This document shows positions 45,478-54,812 of a stretch of DNA of 64,000 nucleotides, in pieces. The notes beneath the pieces were generated by a model, which saw only the letters and a list, made by a program, of their open reading frames with translations, made no database searches and was not told the DNA's origin. Position 1 is the first letter of the stretch, and every line of letters starts with the position of its first letter. The position numbers and the translations under genes are program-made. Source of the DNA: Bacteroidales bacterium UBA5072 (GTDB taxonomy: Bacteria; Bacteroidota; Bacteroidia; Bacteroidales; UBA10428); the NCBI GenBank assembly GCA_002415855.1, contig DIAS01000162.1, positions 5,315-69,314 on the forward strand, written 5' to 3'.

Positions 45478-46575
45478 ATGGAACCAAAAGTTTTAATTGT
45501 TCAACGTTTTTATTACAACTTCAGAGAGGGCTTTTATGATTACCTGTATGAAAGCAAGGTCAATTTCCGGCTCATTAATTCCACCTGTTCATTGGGCAGG
45601 GTCACCGTTCATAAGACGGCCAGGGAGAAGCCCTATATCAAACAGGTTCCCATGTTTACCTTGGGGCTTAATTATGTCATATTCCCATTTCTCTTTTTCC
45701 ACATCTGGTTCATAAATCCGGCATGGATCATTACCGAAGGGGGACAGAATACGTTCAATAACCTGCAGGTACTGTTATACCATTTCCTGACCCGGAAAAA
45801 ATACATCATCTGGGACCTGGGGAAAGGGTATGATGAATTCCCGGATACCTTTTTGAGGAAGATTTATATGCGTTTTTACAAACTGACGCTCAGAAAAGCA
45901 TCCTGGATCTATACTTACAACTCTTCGGGTAAATTGTATTTTGAATCGCTGGGAATTGACGGCAACAAGGTCCTGGTTTTGAACAATACGGTGGATACGC
46001 GGAAAATAAAGCTTTACCGTGAAAAATCAGCCGGCATGAGACCCGGTGAAACGGATCTTTCAAAGGAGGGGGACAGGATCAACCTGATCTTTGTCGGGGC
46101 CCTCCTGCCATCCAAAAATATTGAAGACCTGAAGCCACTGATGGATTTACTGGGTGAAAAATATTTTCTGATCATGGTTGGTGACGGTGAGCCGGAATAC
46201 AGGGCACGGTTGCATAAACTTTTTGAGCATACCCCGTGCAGGTTCGTCGGTTATAAGAAACTGGATGAAATCGCACCCTACTATAATCTTGCCTCTTTTG
46301 CCGTTTTACCCGGTCTTGGGGGATTATCCATTAACCAGGCCCTGGCGTTTGGATTGCCTGTCATATGCCGGAGCGCAGATGGTGCAGAAAAAGATCTGAT
46401 CCATGAAAATGAGACAGGTCACATCTATTCATCCTTGCAGGATGCAGCAGATTACATCAGGAGTCAAAGTCAGGAAGATTGGGAACGCATGGGGCAATTG
46501 TCCCAAAAGCTTATTTATTCTGAGCATAGCCTGGAATCGATGACTGAGAAATTCCTTTCCAAAATTAAATCCTGA
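45478..46575 (+). CDS. Glycosyltransferase family 4
   Basis: A 365-residue GT-B protein. The second half has INLIFVGALLPSKNIEDL, the usual start of the donor-binding domain, and GLGGLSINQALAFGLPVIC, which corresponds to the E-x7-E region of GT4 with Ser/Gln in place of the first Glu. The N-terminal half has a hydrophobic stretch (LNYVIFPFLFFHIWFI) suggesting membrane association. It should act on lipid-linked sugar intermediates at the inner membrane. It starts a plus-strand run of three genes (82- and 13-bp gaps). Donor sugar unknown. Confidence 0.85.
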   Translation: MEPKVLIVQRFYYNFREGFYDYLYESKVNFRLINSTCSLGRVTVHKTAREKPYIKQVPMFTLGLNYVIFPFLFFHIWFINPAWIITEGGQNTFNNLQVLLYHFLTRKKYIIWDLGKGYDEFPDTFLRKIYMRFYKLTLRKASWIYTYNSSGKLYFESLGIDGNKVLVLNNTVDTRKIKLYREKSAGMRPGETDLSKEGDRINLIFVGALLPSKNIEDLKPLMDLLGEKYFLIMVGDGEPEYRARLHKLFEHTPCRFVGYKKLDEIAPYYNLASFAVLPGLGGLSINQALAFGLPVICRSADGAEKDLIHENETGHIYSSLQDAADYIRSQSQEDWERMGQLSQKLIYSEHSLESMTEKFLSKIKS

Positions 46576-46657
46576 AATAGTTTATTTGCACTTCAAAATT
46601 AAGTATATTCATAGCAGCCAACCCGTGGCACAATAACCGGAACATGTCAAACAGTTA

Positions 46658-47677
46658 ATGAATTATTTTATGCTCAGGGGTTTTATCTATCCATACACCG
46701 CCAGGGAAGGAGTTATTAAGAATCCATACATCAGCAATTTCATGAATGCCTTTGAAGGCAGGATTGAATTTGTCAACAGGAACAACACCTCGGTTTTAGG
46801 CTTGTTTGACATATTGAAGTATATGCATAAGATAGATATTCTCTTTGTGAACTGGCCGGAAGACATCCTTGAAAAACGGGGGGGCTTGCTGCAGATGATC
46901 TTCTATTTTTTTCTGATCCATTATTTAAGATTCAAAGGGATCCTGATCTTTCTGACCTTCCACAACAAAGAATCTCATAACAAGATCAATATCCGGTTGA
47001 AGAATTTTTTACGGAATTTCACAGTCCGAAAGGCAGATTATATTATGACACATGCCCGTGAGGGCGTTAAGATGGTGGAAATGCTTGCCGGAGAAGGTAA
47101 TGCGAGGATAGGGTTCTTTCATCATCCCGTATTGCCCGTCATTACTCTTCCGATTCCGGCTACCAAGAAATATGACCTGTTGATCTGGGGTATGGTTGCT
47201 CCCTACAAAGGGGTTGATCATTTCCTGGAATTCATCAAGGAAGAGAAGCTCGATCATTTGAAAATACTGATCGCCGGGAAGATATCCGGAGAGGAATATC
47301 GCAGCAAGATCTTAGCCTACAGCACATCGCAGATCGAGATCATGGATAAATTTATATCCACGCAACAACTGGAGGATTTTATCGTGCAAAGCCGGGCCGT
47401 ATTGTTTACTTATTTGGGAAAAAGCATATTAAGCAGCGGTGCTTTGATGGACACCCTGCGTTATGGGCCCTTGATTATCGGACCGAATTACGGGTCTTTT
47501 AAGGATCTTCATGAAGAAGGGCTAATAGAGGTGTACGATGATTATGCCCATTTAAAAGTACTTTTAAACAATCTGGACAGGCGACCTGACAGGAACAGAA
47601 CGGAGAAATTCATTGCTGAACATTCCTGGAGCAGGTTTGGCGCTGATGTTTATAATTTCATTGCATTGAACCCCTAA
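46658..47677 (+). CDS. Glycosyltransferase of GT-B fold (GT4-like)
   Basis: A 339-residue protein. A hydrophobic, basic segment (MIFYFFLIHYLRFKGILIFL) fits peripheral membrane association. The second half starts with KYDLLIWGMVAPYKGVDHFL, as in GT4 donor domains, followed by ILIAGKISG and LGKSILSSGALMDTLRYG, where the Ser/Gly stretch takes the place of the usual Glu-rich loop. This makes it a divergent member with an uncertain donor. It overlaps no neighbour and is 13 bp upstream of the hexapeptide acetyltransferase gene, so both probably modify the same repeat unit. Confidence 0.75.
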   Translation: MNYFMLRGFIYPYTAREGVIKNPYISNFMNAFEGRIEFVNRNNTSVLGLFDILKYMHKIDILFVNWPEDILEKRGGLLQMIFYFFLIHYLRFKGILIFLTFHNKESHNKINIRLKNFLRNFTVRKADYIMTHAREGVKMVEMLAGEGNARIGFFHHPVLPVITLPIPATKKYDLLIWGMVAPYKGVDHFLEFIKEEKLDHLKILIAGKISGEEYRSKILAYSTSQIEIMDKFISTQQLEDFIVQSRAVLFTYLGKSILSSGALMDTLRYGPLIIGPNYGSFKDLHEEGLIEVYDDYAHLKVLLNNLDRRPDRNRTEKFIAEHSWSRFGADVYNFIALNP

Positions 47678-47690
47678 ATTAAATAGGACT

Positions 47691-48227
47691 ATGCGGAAGG
47701 CAATCGTGAAGATCCGGGACTTATTGCTTGCAAAAATCATCTGGCGCAGGCATGCTATCGGGAAAGGCTTTCATGCCGGGGCCCGGGTGCATTTGTGGAG
47801 CAAACATACCCTGGTAATCGGCAAGAATTTTTACATCGGCAGAGACTCCCTGATCGAGTGTGACGCCATCATTGGGGATGATGTCATTTTTGCAAACCGG
47901 GTAGCGCTGATCGGTAGATACGATCATAATTACCAACAGATTGGCGTACCGGTCAGAAGGGCTTCACAGATCAGGGATCCTGGTTATGCCTGGAAAGGAC
48001 TGAATATGAAGGTTGTGATCGGTGACGATGTGTGGATCGGTTATGGAACGATCGTGTTAAGCGGCGTAACCATCGGCAACGGCAGTATCATTGCAGCCGG
48101 TTCGGTGGTTACCAAAGATGTGGAACCCTATAGTATTTATGCGGGATCTCCTGCAAAAAAAATAACAAACCGGTTTGACTCCGAAGAGGATACGCGAAAG
48201 CACATTTCCCTTTACTATCAGAAATAA
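47691..48227 (+). CDS. Hexapeptide-repeat (left-handed beta-helix) O-acetyltransferase, WcaF/maa-like
   Basis: A 178-residue protein with isoleucine-patch repeats: LVIGKNFYIGRDSLI, VVIGDDVWIGYGTIVLSGV and TIGNGSIIAAGSVVTKDV, ending in YAGSPAKKI, a hallmark of this acetyltransferase group. The His in GRYDHNY is at the expected catalytic place. It should transfer acetyl from acetyl-CoA to a sugar hydroxyl in the cytoplasm before export. It is the third gene in a run with two glycosyltransferases, so the acceptor is probably a lipid-linked intermediate of this polysaccharide. Confidence 0.88.
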   Translation: MRKAIVKIRDLLLAKIIWRRHAIGKGFHAGARVHLWSKHTLVIGKNFYIGRDSLIECDAIIGDDVIFANRVALIGRYDHNYQQIGVPVRRASQIRDPGYAWKGLNMKVVIGDDVWIGYGTIVLSGVTIGNGSIIAAGSVVTKDVEPYSIYAGSPAKKITNRFDSEEDTRKHISLYYQK

Positions 48228-48249
48228 GCAGACTCAGCAGGTGCCTGGC

Positions 48250-49128
48250 TTACCTGAAAAGGCTTTTCAACCAGTGTTTGAAGAAACTTCCGAAATACAG
48301 TATGTTGCTGTAAAGGAAATAAAAATGAAAGACAAAGGATGTGCAATGCCTTTTCCGGAATTTGTAGGCAACAGCAATGTTATAATTTGATTTAATGCTG
48401 GTGAGCGTTCGAAGAAACAGACGCCATTGAGCCTTATGTTCCAGACCTGAACTCGATTTGTCATTCCAGATTTTCAGATCAGGTAAGGCCATGAGGATAA
48501 ATCCCTTTTCCTTTGCACGGAGAAAGAAATCACAATCACCATAATACTGCGGGAAATTTTTTTGGTCGAACAATCCTACCTGCCTGAAGACCTCAACGGG
48601 AATCAGCGTGCCCATACCTCCAGTCCAGTCAACCTGAACAGGATGATTGAATTCAGCCGAATCGGTCATACCATAACCGTTCATTTTAAGCTTGCCGGTC
48701 GTGGGATTGAAGAATGCCCCCATTCCAAAGAGCACATCCGGTTTTGCCAGGAAGTAAACTTTTGAGGCTATGATTGTTTTGCTGTTATATTTATCAACAT
48801 TTTTTATCAGGTTGTTGAAAAAATTCTCAGCACAAATAGTATCGTGGTTCCAGAGTAAAACATACTGATATTCCTGATCAGCAAGGGCATACCGAACACC
48901 CAGGTTTATCCCTCCGCTCCACCACAGGTTACCGTCGCCTTTGAGGACAATAATACCGGGATAATTCAAGTTTAACCATTCAGCAGTGCCGTCATTGGAA
49001 TTGTCATCGGCGACGATGATCGTGAACTTCCGGTGCTCAATTGCATTGATCTGTGCCATGATGGGAGGCAAAGAATTCTGAAGATATTTAAGTCCGTTGA
49101 AAACAGGAATAACAATGGCGATGCTCAT
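48250..49128 (-). CDS. Glycosyltransferase family 2, rhamnosyltransferase-like
   Basis: A 292-residue GT-A protein. IAIVIPVFNGLKYLQNSL opens the fold, IIVADDNSNDGT carries the first Asp pair, WWSGGINLGVRYAL is typical of rhamnosyltransferase-like GT2 proteins, and LLWNHDT is the DxD equivalent. YYGDCDFFLRAKEKG supplies the catalytic-base region. It would add a deoxyhexose or similar sugar to the repeat unit. It is convergent with the acetyltransferase gene (22-bp gap) and divergent from the large PL14-like secreted protein gene, with a structured 200-bp region between. Confidence 0.85.
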   Translation of the reverse strand: MSIAIVIPVFNGLKYLQNSLPPIMAQINAIEHRKFTIIVADDNSNDGTAEWLNLNYPGIIVLKGDGNLWWSGGINLGVRYALADQEYQYVLLWNHDTICAENFFNNLIKNVDKYNSKTIIASKVYFLAKPDVLFGMGAFFNPTTGKLKMNGYGMTDSAEFNHPVQVDWTGGMGTLIPVEVFRQVGLFDQKNFPQYYGDCDFFLRAKEKGFILMALPDLKIWNDKSSSGLEHKAQWRLFLRTLTSIKSNYNIAVAYKFRKRHCTSFVFHFYFLYSNILYFGSFFKHWLKSLFR

Positions 49129-49203
49129 GTTAAAAAATTATAATTTATATAGAAGTGATGTATATCATCAGAAAAAAAATAACTTTACGCAATAATTCAC
49201 GTT

Positions 49204-49321
49204 ATAAGTTTAGTTGTTCGTCACTGATTTTAGTTGATTGGTCAAATAAATTGATAAGTTGGTCAAATTAATGAAGTTATTAGTCAAACCCCCTCAATCA
49301 ATGAACAATAACTAAACTTAT
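49204..49321. promoter_or_regulatory. Phased triple repeat inside long inverted arms, candidate operator
   Basis: Perfect 12-bp inverted arms ATAAGTTTAGTT (49204-49215) and AACTAAACTTAT (49310-49321) flank 94 bp. Inside are three direct copies of a 10-mer: TTGGTCAAAT at 49238 and 49259 and TTAGTCAAAC at 49280, spaced exactly 21 bp (two helical turns). The region lies between divergent genes and ends 7 bp before the ATG at 49329. Same-face spacing fits cooperative binding of a regulator; no known operator is recognised. Confidence 0.5.
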
Positions 49322-49328
49322 TTTTACA

Positions 49329-52298
49329 ATGGAGAAGTACATAAATATGATGCGGGCAAAGTTAAATAAAGAAAAGTTTCAACCAAGCAGTTTTTTCAAC
49401 ACACTCTTTCTGTTAGTTCTTGTTATTCTGATCAATGGATTAATGCCCGTTGCGGCACAAAATAGTGAGGTAGTTGTATTTTCGGAAAACTGGAATGACA
49501 GTTATTTGTTGGAGCCCTGGAAGCCCAACAATAGTGCAGGCTGGTTTCTTACATCACCTAAAAACCAGTTGGTTGCACAGGAGAATCGTGGTAATTCTCT
49601 GCGGGTAAATTTCGACGCAGGAGACCTGGGTTCGGCATCGGGTATGGGTAATTACCGGATATACCTTGATTCCATGTATAAGGAGCTTTATATCAGCTGG
49701 GAATACTGGCTTACAGCAGATTTCGATTTTGGGTATGCTGACGGAAATGGCGGAGGCAAATTCTTTGGTGGCGTAAGCGGCGGTAACATGTATGATATTC
49801 CGCGGACAGCAATAGATACGGCTGATGGCTGGGCGTACTTCATGATGTTCCAGAACGGCAGCTATTATACCTACCCTTATTTTTACAATGCTGAATATTG
49901 GGGCGGATATCCGGCCGGTTATAAAATTACAGCTTTAACGCGAGGTGAATGGAGAGAAATTACCGTACGGCTGAAGGTTAATGATCCGCAAGTGGCGAAC
50001 GGGATTGTTGAGGTTTTCGATAACGGTAAGCTTGTATTTCAGCAGACAAATGCCCAGATGACATCTCCAACACATCCTGAATGGCTTATCGACGCACTGT
50101 ATCTGAACAACTTCTTCGGAGGCACCAGCGCCTGTCCCAAAGCGCAGTATGCCATGTATGACAACCTTGTTGCCTGGTATTACCCCAAAGGAAGCAGTAT
50201 GTACAGGTCAGGCGTCAGTGAATCGGGAAGAACACTATATGCTCCCAGGGTTTCGAATTATCATCCGAAAGTGCCGAATAAATTCACGGAAACTGTTTAT
50301 TCCGATGCTGCCGGAAAGATATCCAGTCATTGCGGATTTGAAATGCCTATCTATCATGGCGATGATTATGAAACTTCCACCATTGAAATCAGTAATGCAT
50401 CCAGAATATCCATTAATGTTTCCGAGTTTACCTATGACAAGGGCCAAAGTTACACCGGATATAAGCAAATACTTAATATTTATCAGGGAAAAGGAAGCAA
50501 CAGAACCCTGGTAAAATCTTTCATGTATGGACAGAACACCTCTGTTCCATCGCAAATAGAAATATCAGGAAATACGGCCGAAATCGAATGGCAGGCAGGC
50601 AATGGGCAGCACAGAGGTTTTACATTGACCTACACCTCCAATGGTACCGGCTCCGGGAAGAACTTTACGTGTGGAAAATTTACGGCCACGCAGCGGGGTG
50701 CAAATCAAACCACCACACAAACAGAACCTACGGCATACCCGCCTTATACCCCTTCAAATCTGCAGGTTACGTCGGCGACCACCACTTCGATAGGTATAAA
50801 ATGGAATGACAATTCAGCCATTGAAACCGCTTATGAAATTGAGCGCATGGGACCAGCCGATCAAAGAAAGACAACCCGGGTTGGCGCCAATATAACTACT
50901 TATAACGATACCGGGCTGGAATCCAATGCAACTTATACATACTGGGTCAGAGCCTATAACACAACCGGCGGGTATTCGGCCTATACAGCGTCAGTTCAGG
51001 CCAAAACACAATCCCCTGCGGTGCCCCTGAATGCACCAAGCAGCCTGACAAGTACTGGATATACCGAAAAGAGCATCACCATACAATGGAGTGACAATTC
51101 CAATAATGAAAACGGATTTATGATTACCCGAACGCTGGGCATGAATCCGGACAGCAGTGTCAACATCATTGTTGGAGCCAATGAGACCGGTTTTACCGAT
51201 GACAGTCTTGCATCCAATACAACCTATATTTACACAGTTAAAGCTGTTAACAATAACGGAACCTCGGCTTCCAGTAACAAGAATGTGGCGGCAACGTTAT
51301 CGATCATTGAAACACAACGTGTTAAGGAAGGTCTGATCGCTTATTATAATTTCGGATATGATCCTGATTATATTGTTCACGACTTATCAGGATACGGTAA
51401 TCCTTTAAACCTTAAGATATTGCAGCCATCCGCAGTTGCCTGGAATGAAAATAACCGGATTGAGATTATCTCAAACACGGCTATCGTATCCGCTTCCTCT
51501 GCCAGTAAAATAACCTCAGAGATCAAAAGAACCGGGGAAATTACCATGGAATGCTGGATAAGACCTTCAGACCCTGACTTATCAGCAAGCTCCCGGGTGA
51601 TATCACTGGCTATCAATGATGCAGAGGTAGGTTTCGTGCTCGATCAGCATTACAGTGATGTGGATGATGGAAAATCATTGAGTTACAGTGTCCGGCTTCA
51701 AACAGAGTCAACCAATAAATCAGGGTTCCCCGAAATTTCCCCGTTGAACAGTATTGCCTATCTCAATATGCAGCATGTGGTATACATACGGGATACACTC
51801 GGCAATGAATCCCTTTATGTAAACGGGGAAAAGTCAGCCGAAGGATTTCGTCCCAGCAACTTCAGCACCTGGAGCAATAACTTTTACCTGAGGCTGGGTA
51901 ATGAAAATGACCTTACCCACCCCTGGAAAGGAACGTTTTATTCCATGGCCATTTATAACAAAGCCTTATCGGTTGGTGAAATCAGTAAGAATTATGCCCT
52001 TGGACCCTGTGATAACATCAAGACTGATGGCCAGGAATTTACAATCAATGTTTACCCCAATCCTATCACCGATGTTGCAAACATTGAGATTGTGCCGGTC
52101 AATTTGCAGGATTATATTCCACTTACCACCATACGGTTACTGGACATGTATGGTAAAGTCCATTATCAGACCACGCTGTTTAATCCGGATGACGGGTATC
52201 ATACGACCATGGATTTTGGCAGGTATTCCAAGGGTATTTATTTTCTGCAAATAGTATCCGGAAATGATCAGTCAGCTACCAAGCTTATTGTTCAGTAG
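49329..52298 (+). CDS. Secreted multidomain protein: PL14-like jelly-roll, CUB-like, two FN3, LamG, T9SS tail
   Basis: A 989-residue protein. A long signal sequence ends at PVAAQ (~residue 44). Residues ~50-290 look like a polysaccharide lyase family 14-type jelly-roll (ISWEYWLTADFDFGYADGNGGGKFFGG, split here by position: ISWEYWL near 120, GGGKFFGG near 142, TRGEWREITVRLK near 210). Residues ~320-450 resemble a CUB domain. Two FN3 modules (~475-560 and ~575-660) are followed by a LamG domain (~670-895; ITMECWIRP) and a T9SS tail (NVYPNPITDV...YSKGIYFLQI). A lyase or carbohydrate-binding role on a polysaccharide is inferred; catalytic residues cannot be confirmed by eye. Its place inside the polysaccharide locus suggests that the locus product may be the substrate. 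Confidence 0.8.
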   Translation: MEKYINMMRAKLNKEKFQPSSFFNTLFLLVLVILINGLMPVAAQNSEVVVFSENWNDSYLLEPWKPNNSAGWFLTSPKNQLVAQENRGNSLRVNFDAGDLGSASGMGNYRIYLDSMYKELYISWEYWLTADFDFGYADGNGGGKFFGGVSGGNMYDIPRTAIDTADGWAYFMMFQNGSYYTYPYFYNAEYWGGYPAGYKITALTRGEWREITVRLKVNDPQVANGIVEVFDNGKLVFQQTNAQMTSPTHPEWLIDALYLNNFFGGTSACPKAQYAMYDNLVAWYYPKGSSMYRSGVSESGRTLYAPRVSNYHPKVPNKFTETVYSDAAGKISSHCGFEMPIYHGDDYETSTIEISNASRISINVSEFTYDKGQSYTGYKQILNIYQGKGSNRTLVKSFMYGQNTSVPSQIEISGNTAEIEWQAGNGQHRGFTLTYTSNGTGSGKNFTCGKFTATQRGANQTTTQTEPTAYPPYTPSNLQVTSATTTSIGIKWNDNSAIETAYEIERMGPADQRKTTRVGANITTYNDTGLESNATYTYWVRAYNTTGGYSAYTASVQAKTQSPAVPLNAPSSLTSTGYTEKSITIQWSDNSNNENGFMITRTLGMNPDSSVNIIVGANETGFTDDSLASNTTYIYTVKAVNNNGTSASSNKNVAATLSIIETQRVKEGLIAYYNFGYDPDYIVHDLSGYGNPLNLKILQPSAVAWNENNRIEIISNTAIVSASSASKITSEIKRTGEITMECWIRPSDPDLSASSRVISLAINDAEVGFVLDQHYSDVDDGKSLSYSVRLQTESTNKSGFPEISPLNSIAYLNMQHVVYIRDTLGNESLYVNGEKSAEGFRPSNFSTWSNNFYLRLGNENDLTHPWKGTFYSMAIYNKALSVGEISKNYALGPCDNIKTDGQEFTINVYPNPITDVANIEIVPVNLQDYIPLTTIRLLDMYGKVHYQTTLFNPDDGYHTTMDFGRYSKGIYFLQIVSGNDQSATKLIVQ

Positions 52299-52346
52299 CA
52301 GGTTTACCGGAAATAATTGCTCCTATCCAACTTCAGAAAAAAAACT

Positions 52347-52354
52347 TACATTTG
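52347..52354 (+). promoter_or_regulatory. Putative -7 box for the TagA/WecG-family gene
   Basis: TACATTTG, an exact TAnnTTTG, 76 nt before the ATG at 52431. A TTG lies 27 nt upstream, longer than the usual spacing. Confidence 0.4.
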
Positions 52355-52430
52355 TCCTTTCCTCAGGGATCAATGCATGATTGATCTTACGGAGAGCCAA
52401 TCATTCATAAAACGATAATTTATTAATTGA

Positions 52431-53168
52431 ATGGATTTTGTTAATTGCTTGGGATTTAATGTTTTCCCCGGTAATCTGCAAGAGATTACGCTCAGTAAAG
52501 AAAACAAGATTCTGAATACAATAAGTCCCATCTCCTATGGTATATCTACCAGGGATAAACTCTTCAGGCAGGCCCTAAAGTCGTCTGATATACTGGTCCT
52601 GGACGGAGTCTATTTTGGTTTGAGCAGTTTGTTTCTGCATGGAAGGATCATGACGGTAAACCAGGGCCCTGACGTATTTTATCATTTTATGAAGAGAATG
52701 AATGCCGTGCATGGCAAAGTCTTTCTGCTGGGAGCTTCCAATTCCACGCTTGAAAAAATGAAGCTTAGGGCACTGGTAGATTATCCGAATGCAGAGGTTT
52801 CGTTCTTCTCTCCTCCTTATAAGGACGAGTTTACCGATGAGGATAACCGTATCATGCTGGAAAAGATAAACAGTTTTGAGCCGGATATTCTGTTTGTCAG
52901 CATGACATGTCCCAAGCAGGAAAAATGGGCCTTCAAGAACAAAAACAATATCAAGGCATGCCTGACGTGCGACATAGGTGCCGTTTTTGATTGGTACGCC
53001 GGAATAAAACCCATTGCTCCTATTTGGTGGAAGCTGCGGCTGGCCTGGTTAAAAAGGCTCATCGACAGACCCGAAATGATCAAACGATATCCGAATATTG
53101 TGCTGTTTTTCTGGCATTTATTTCTGGCTGTTATGGGAATCAAGAAATACAGGAATGGTAACTTCTAA
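52431..53168 (+). CDS. WecG/TagA/CpsF family glycosyltransferase (GT26)
   Basis: A 245-residue protein. DILVLDGVYFGLSSLF holds the family's conserved LDG region, KVFLLGASNSTLEKMK and DILFVSMTCPKQEKWAFKN (the (G/S)xPxQE motif) are diagnostic, and CDIGAVFDWYAGIKP followed by basic residues (WLKRLIDRP) completes the signature. GT26 enzymes transfer N-acetylmannosamine or its uronic acid to a lipid-linked GlcNAc. The WecB and WecC genes in the same locus make UDP-ManNAc and UDP-ManNAcA, and the WecA-like genes just downstream make lipid-PP-GlcNAc, so ManNAcA transfer to the second position is a consistent inference. Confidence 0.9.
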   Translation: MDFVNCLGFNVFPGNLQEITLSKENKILNTISPISYGISTRDKLFRQALKSSDILVLDGVYFGLSSLFLHGRIMTVNQGPDVFYHFMKRMNAVHGKVFLLGASNSTLEKMKLRALVDYPNAEVSFFSPPYKDEFTDEDNRIMLEKINSFEPDILFVSMTCPKQEKWAFKNKNNIKACLTCDIGAVFDWYAGIKPIAPIWWKLRLAWLKRLIDRPEMIKRYPNIVLFFWHLFLAVMGIKKYRNGNF

Positions 53169-53375
53169 TATCTTTACCTGAAGATTAATTTTTACGGTAA
53201 TCTTCTGGCAATCCTTGCATTGAAGTTGTCATAAATCCGCAAGGTTTATCTTTTATTCAGATCATAAAAAGTTTTATCACAAATAACATGACTTTCATCA
53301 AAACGCATTTGAGAGTCAATGCAGCATTATATTGCCATAATTCACTGATATAAAGACGATTTCGCTAGGTTCAAC

Positions 53376-53383
53376 TACCTTTG
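53376..53383 (+). promoter_or_regulatory. Putative -7 box for WecA-like gene 1
   Basis: TACCTTTG, an exact TAnnTTTG, 147 nt before the ATG at 53531. The corresponding place before the duplicate gene has lost this motif. Confidence 0.45.
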
Positions 53384-53405
53384 TATTGATTCCGTTCATC
53401 CAAAA
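53384..53405 (+). repeat. Duplicated leader element, copy 1
   Basis: A 22-nt segment (TATTGATTCCGTTCATCCAA and two more A) ending 125 nt before the ATG. Copy 2, at 55016-55037, differs at one position and ends 121 nt before its ATG, so the gene duplication included the leader. Confidence 0.7.
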
Positions 53406-53530
53406 AATGTATCCTTGCGTTGATTCATGGACTATTTTTACACAGAAAAATAATTGAAAAGACTTAAGGCGAATTTAAAATCTGAACAACCTGAACCACC
53501 CAAAATCATAATCTCTATAATTTCACTGAT

Positions 53531-54751
53531 ATGATTCCCTATCTCAATTATTCCTCACAAGTAATCTCCTTATGGGTTTTGGCAATCCTGGGATTTGCTT
53601 TTGCATTGATACTCACCTATGTTTCAATCCCATCACTGGTTACTATTGCTAAAAGAAAAAGCCTTCACGCCACTCCCAATGGACGTACTTCTCACACCGG
53701 TTCAACTCCGATACTCGGAGGTGTAGCCATATTTAACGGTTTCATTTTATCCACTGCCATCGTAGCCGGTACTTTCTTCAAGTTTGACCTGGTATATGTC
53801 ATTTCAGGGCTCATCATCCTTTTTATTGCTGGACTGAAGGATGATATACTCGAGATTCATCCGCGCAGCAAACTTGCTGCAGAAATTACGGCCACGCTGC
53901 TGATTGCATTGCTGGCAGATATCAGGATCAGTGATTTTCACGGCTTGTTTGGTTTGCATGAAATACCTTACCTGCTTAGTATCCTTATTACAGTATTCGT
54001 ATTTATCGTTATTATCAACGGATTTAATCTGATTGACGGAATTGATGGACTTGCTGCCGGGGTGACCATACTTACATCCTCAGTCCTTGGCATCTGGTTC
54101 TGGAGAACCGGTAACGTAGCCTATACCATCATGAGCTTTGCTCTTGCCGGATCACTTGTAGCCTTCTTCAGGTACAATGTTTTCGGCAAAGAAAATAAGA
54201 TCTTTATGGGTGATACAGGATCGCTTATCATTGGCCTTGTCATGTCAATCCTGACGACCCGTTTTCTACAGTTGGATCTGCATGCCGAAGGTACCATGGC
54301 CATTCAGTCTGCACCAGCTGTTACTGTTGGTATTCTTATCATTCCACTTTTTGACACGCTTCGTGTTTTTTCCATCCGGATCAGTCAGGGCAAATCTCCT
54401 TTTTCTGCTGACCGGCAGCATTTGCACCATCGTCTTTTGCAGCTCGGCCTTACACACTTTCAGACCACCCTCACGCTTCTTGCAGTAAACGTAGCCTTTA
54501 TTTTAATGTGCTATGCGCTTCAGAATGTTGGGATCCTTTGGCTCATGATCATTATTCTGGCGACTGCACTGATGTTATCACGGACCCTGATGTATTTTGT
54601 ACACAAAAAGACCGCAAGGGAGATTATTGATACCAGATTTGTTACCGCCGAGAATCTCGATACTGTATACGGCAAGAGAAAGACCGAGAGGTTGCAGCCT
54701 AAGGAACCAACGGTCAAGGAAACCGCCAAAACAACTACAGTTGTACCTTAA
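53531..54751 (+). CDS. WecA/MraY-family undecaprenyl-phosphate sugar-1-phosphate transferase, copy 1
   Basis: A 406-residue multi-pass membrane protein with about 11 hydrophobic segments. Family motifs in order: HTGSTPILGGVAIF near residue 56, LKDDILE near 100 (Mg/Asp-Asp motif), NGFNLIDGIDGLAAG near 162, FMGDTGSLIIGL near 225, ADRQHLHHRLLQLG near 295 (HHR motif). It should start repeat-unit synthesis by moving GlcNAc-1-phosphate (or a related HexNAc) from UDP to undecaprenyl phosphate. A closely related copy follows downstream. The C-terminal ~50 residues are hydrophilic and cytosolic, where the two copies differ most. Confidence 0.9.
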   Translation: MIPYLNYSSQVISLWVLAILGFAFALILTYVSIPSLVTIAKRKSLHATPNGRTSHTGSTPILGGVAIFNGFILSTAIVAGTFFKFDLVYVISGLIILFIAGLKDDILEIHPRSKLAAEITATLLIALLADIRISDFHGLFGLHEIPYLLSILITVFVFIVIINGFNLIDGIDGLAAGVTILTSSVLGIWFWRTGNVAYTIMSFALAGSLVAFFRYNVFGKENKIFMGDTGSLIIGLVMSILTTRFLQLDLHAEGTMAIQSAPAVTVGILIIPLFDTLRVFSIRISQGKSPFSADRQHLHHRLLQLGLTHFQTTLTLLAVNVAFILMCYALQNVGILWLMIIILATALMLSRTLMYFVHKKTAREIIDTRFVTAENLDTVYGKRKTERLQPKEPTVKETAKTTTVVP

Positions 54752-54812
54752 AGTAATGCTGCTTAGGTTTCCTGAAGCAACAGAAACAGTCTGTTAAGCA
54801 AGTCTTGCAATG

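Larger units (their letters stand above)
53169..53530. other. Intergenic leader upstream of WecA-like gene 1
   Basis: A 362-bp AT-rich spacer. GAAGATTA/TAATCTTC (53180-53187, 53198-53205) forms a hairpin just after the TagA-family gene, without a T run. TACCTTTG at 53376-53383 is an exact -7 box about 148 nt before the start codon, giving a long leader. The segment 53384-53405 recurs before the second WecA-like gene. No coding sequence is apparent. Confidence 0.55.
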
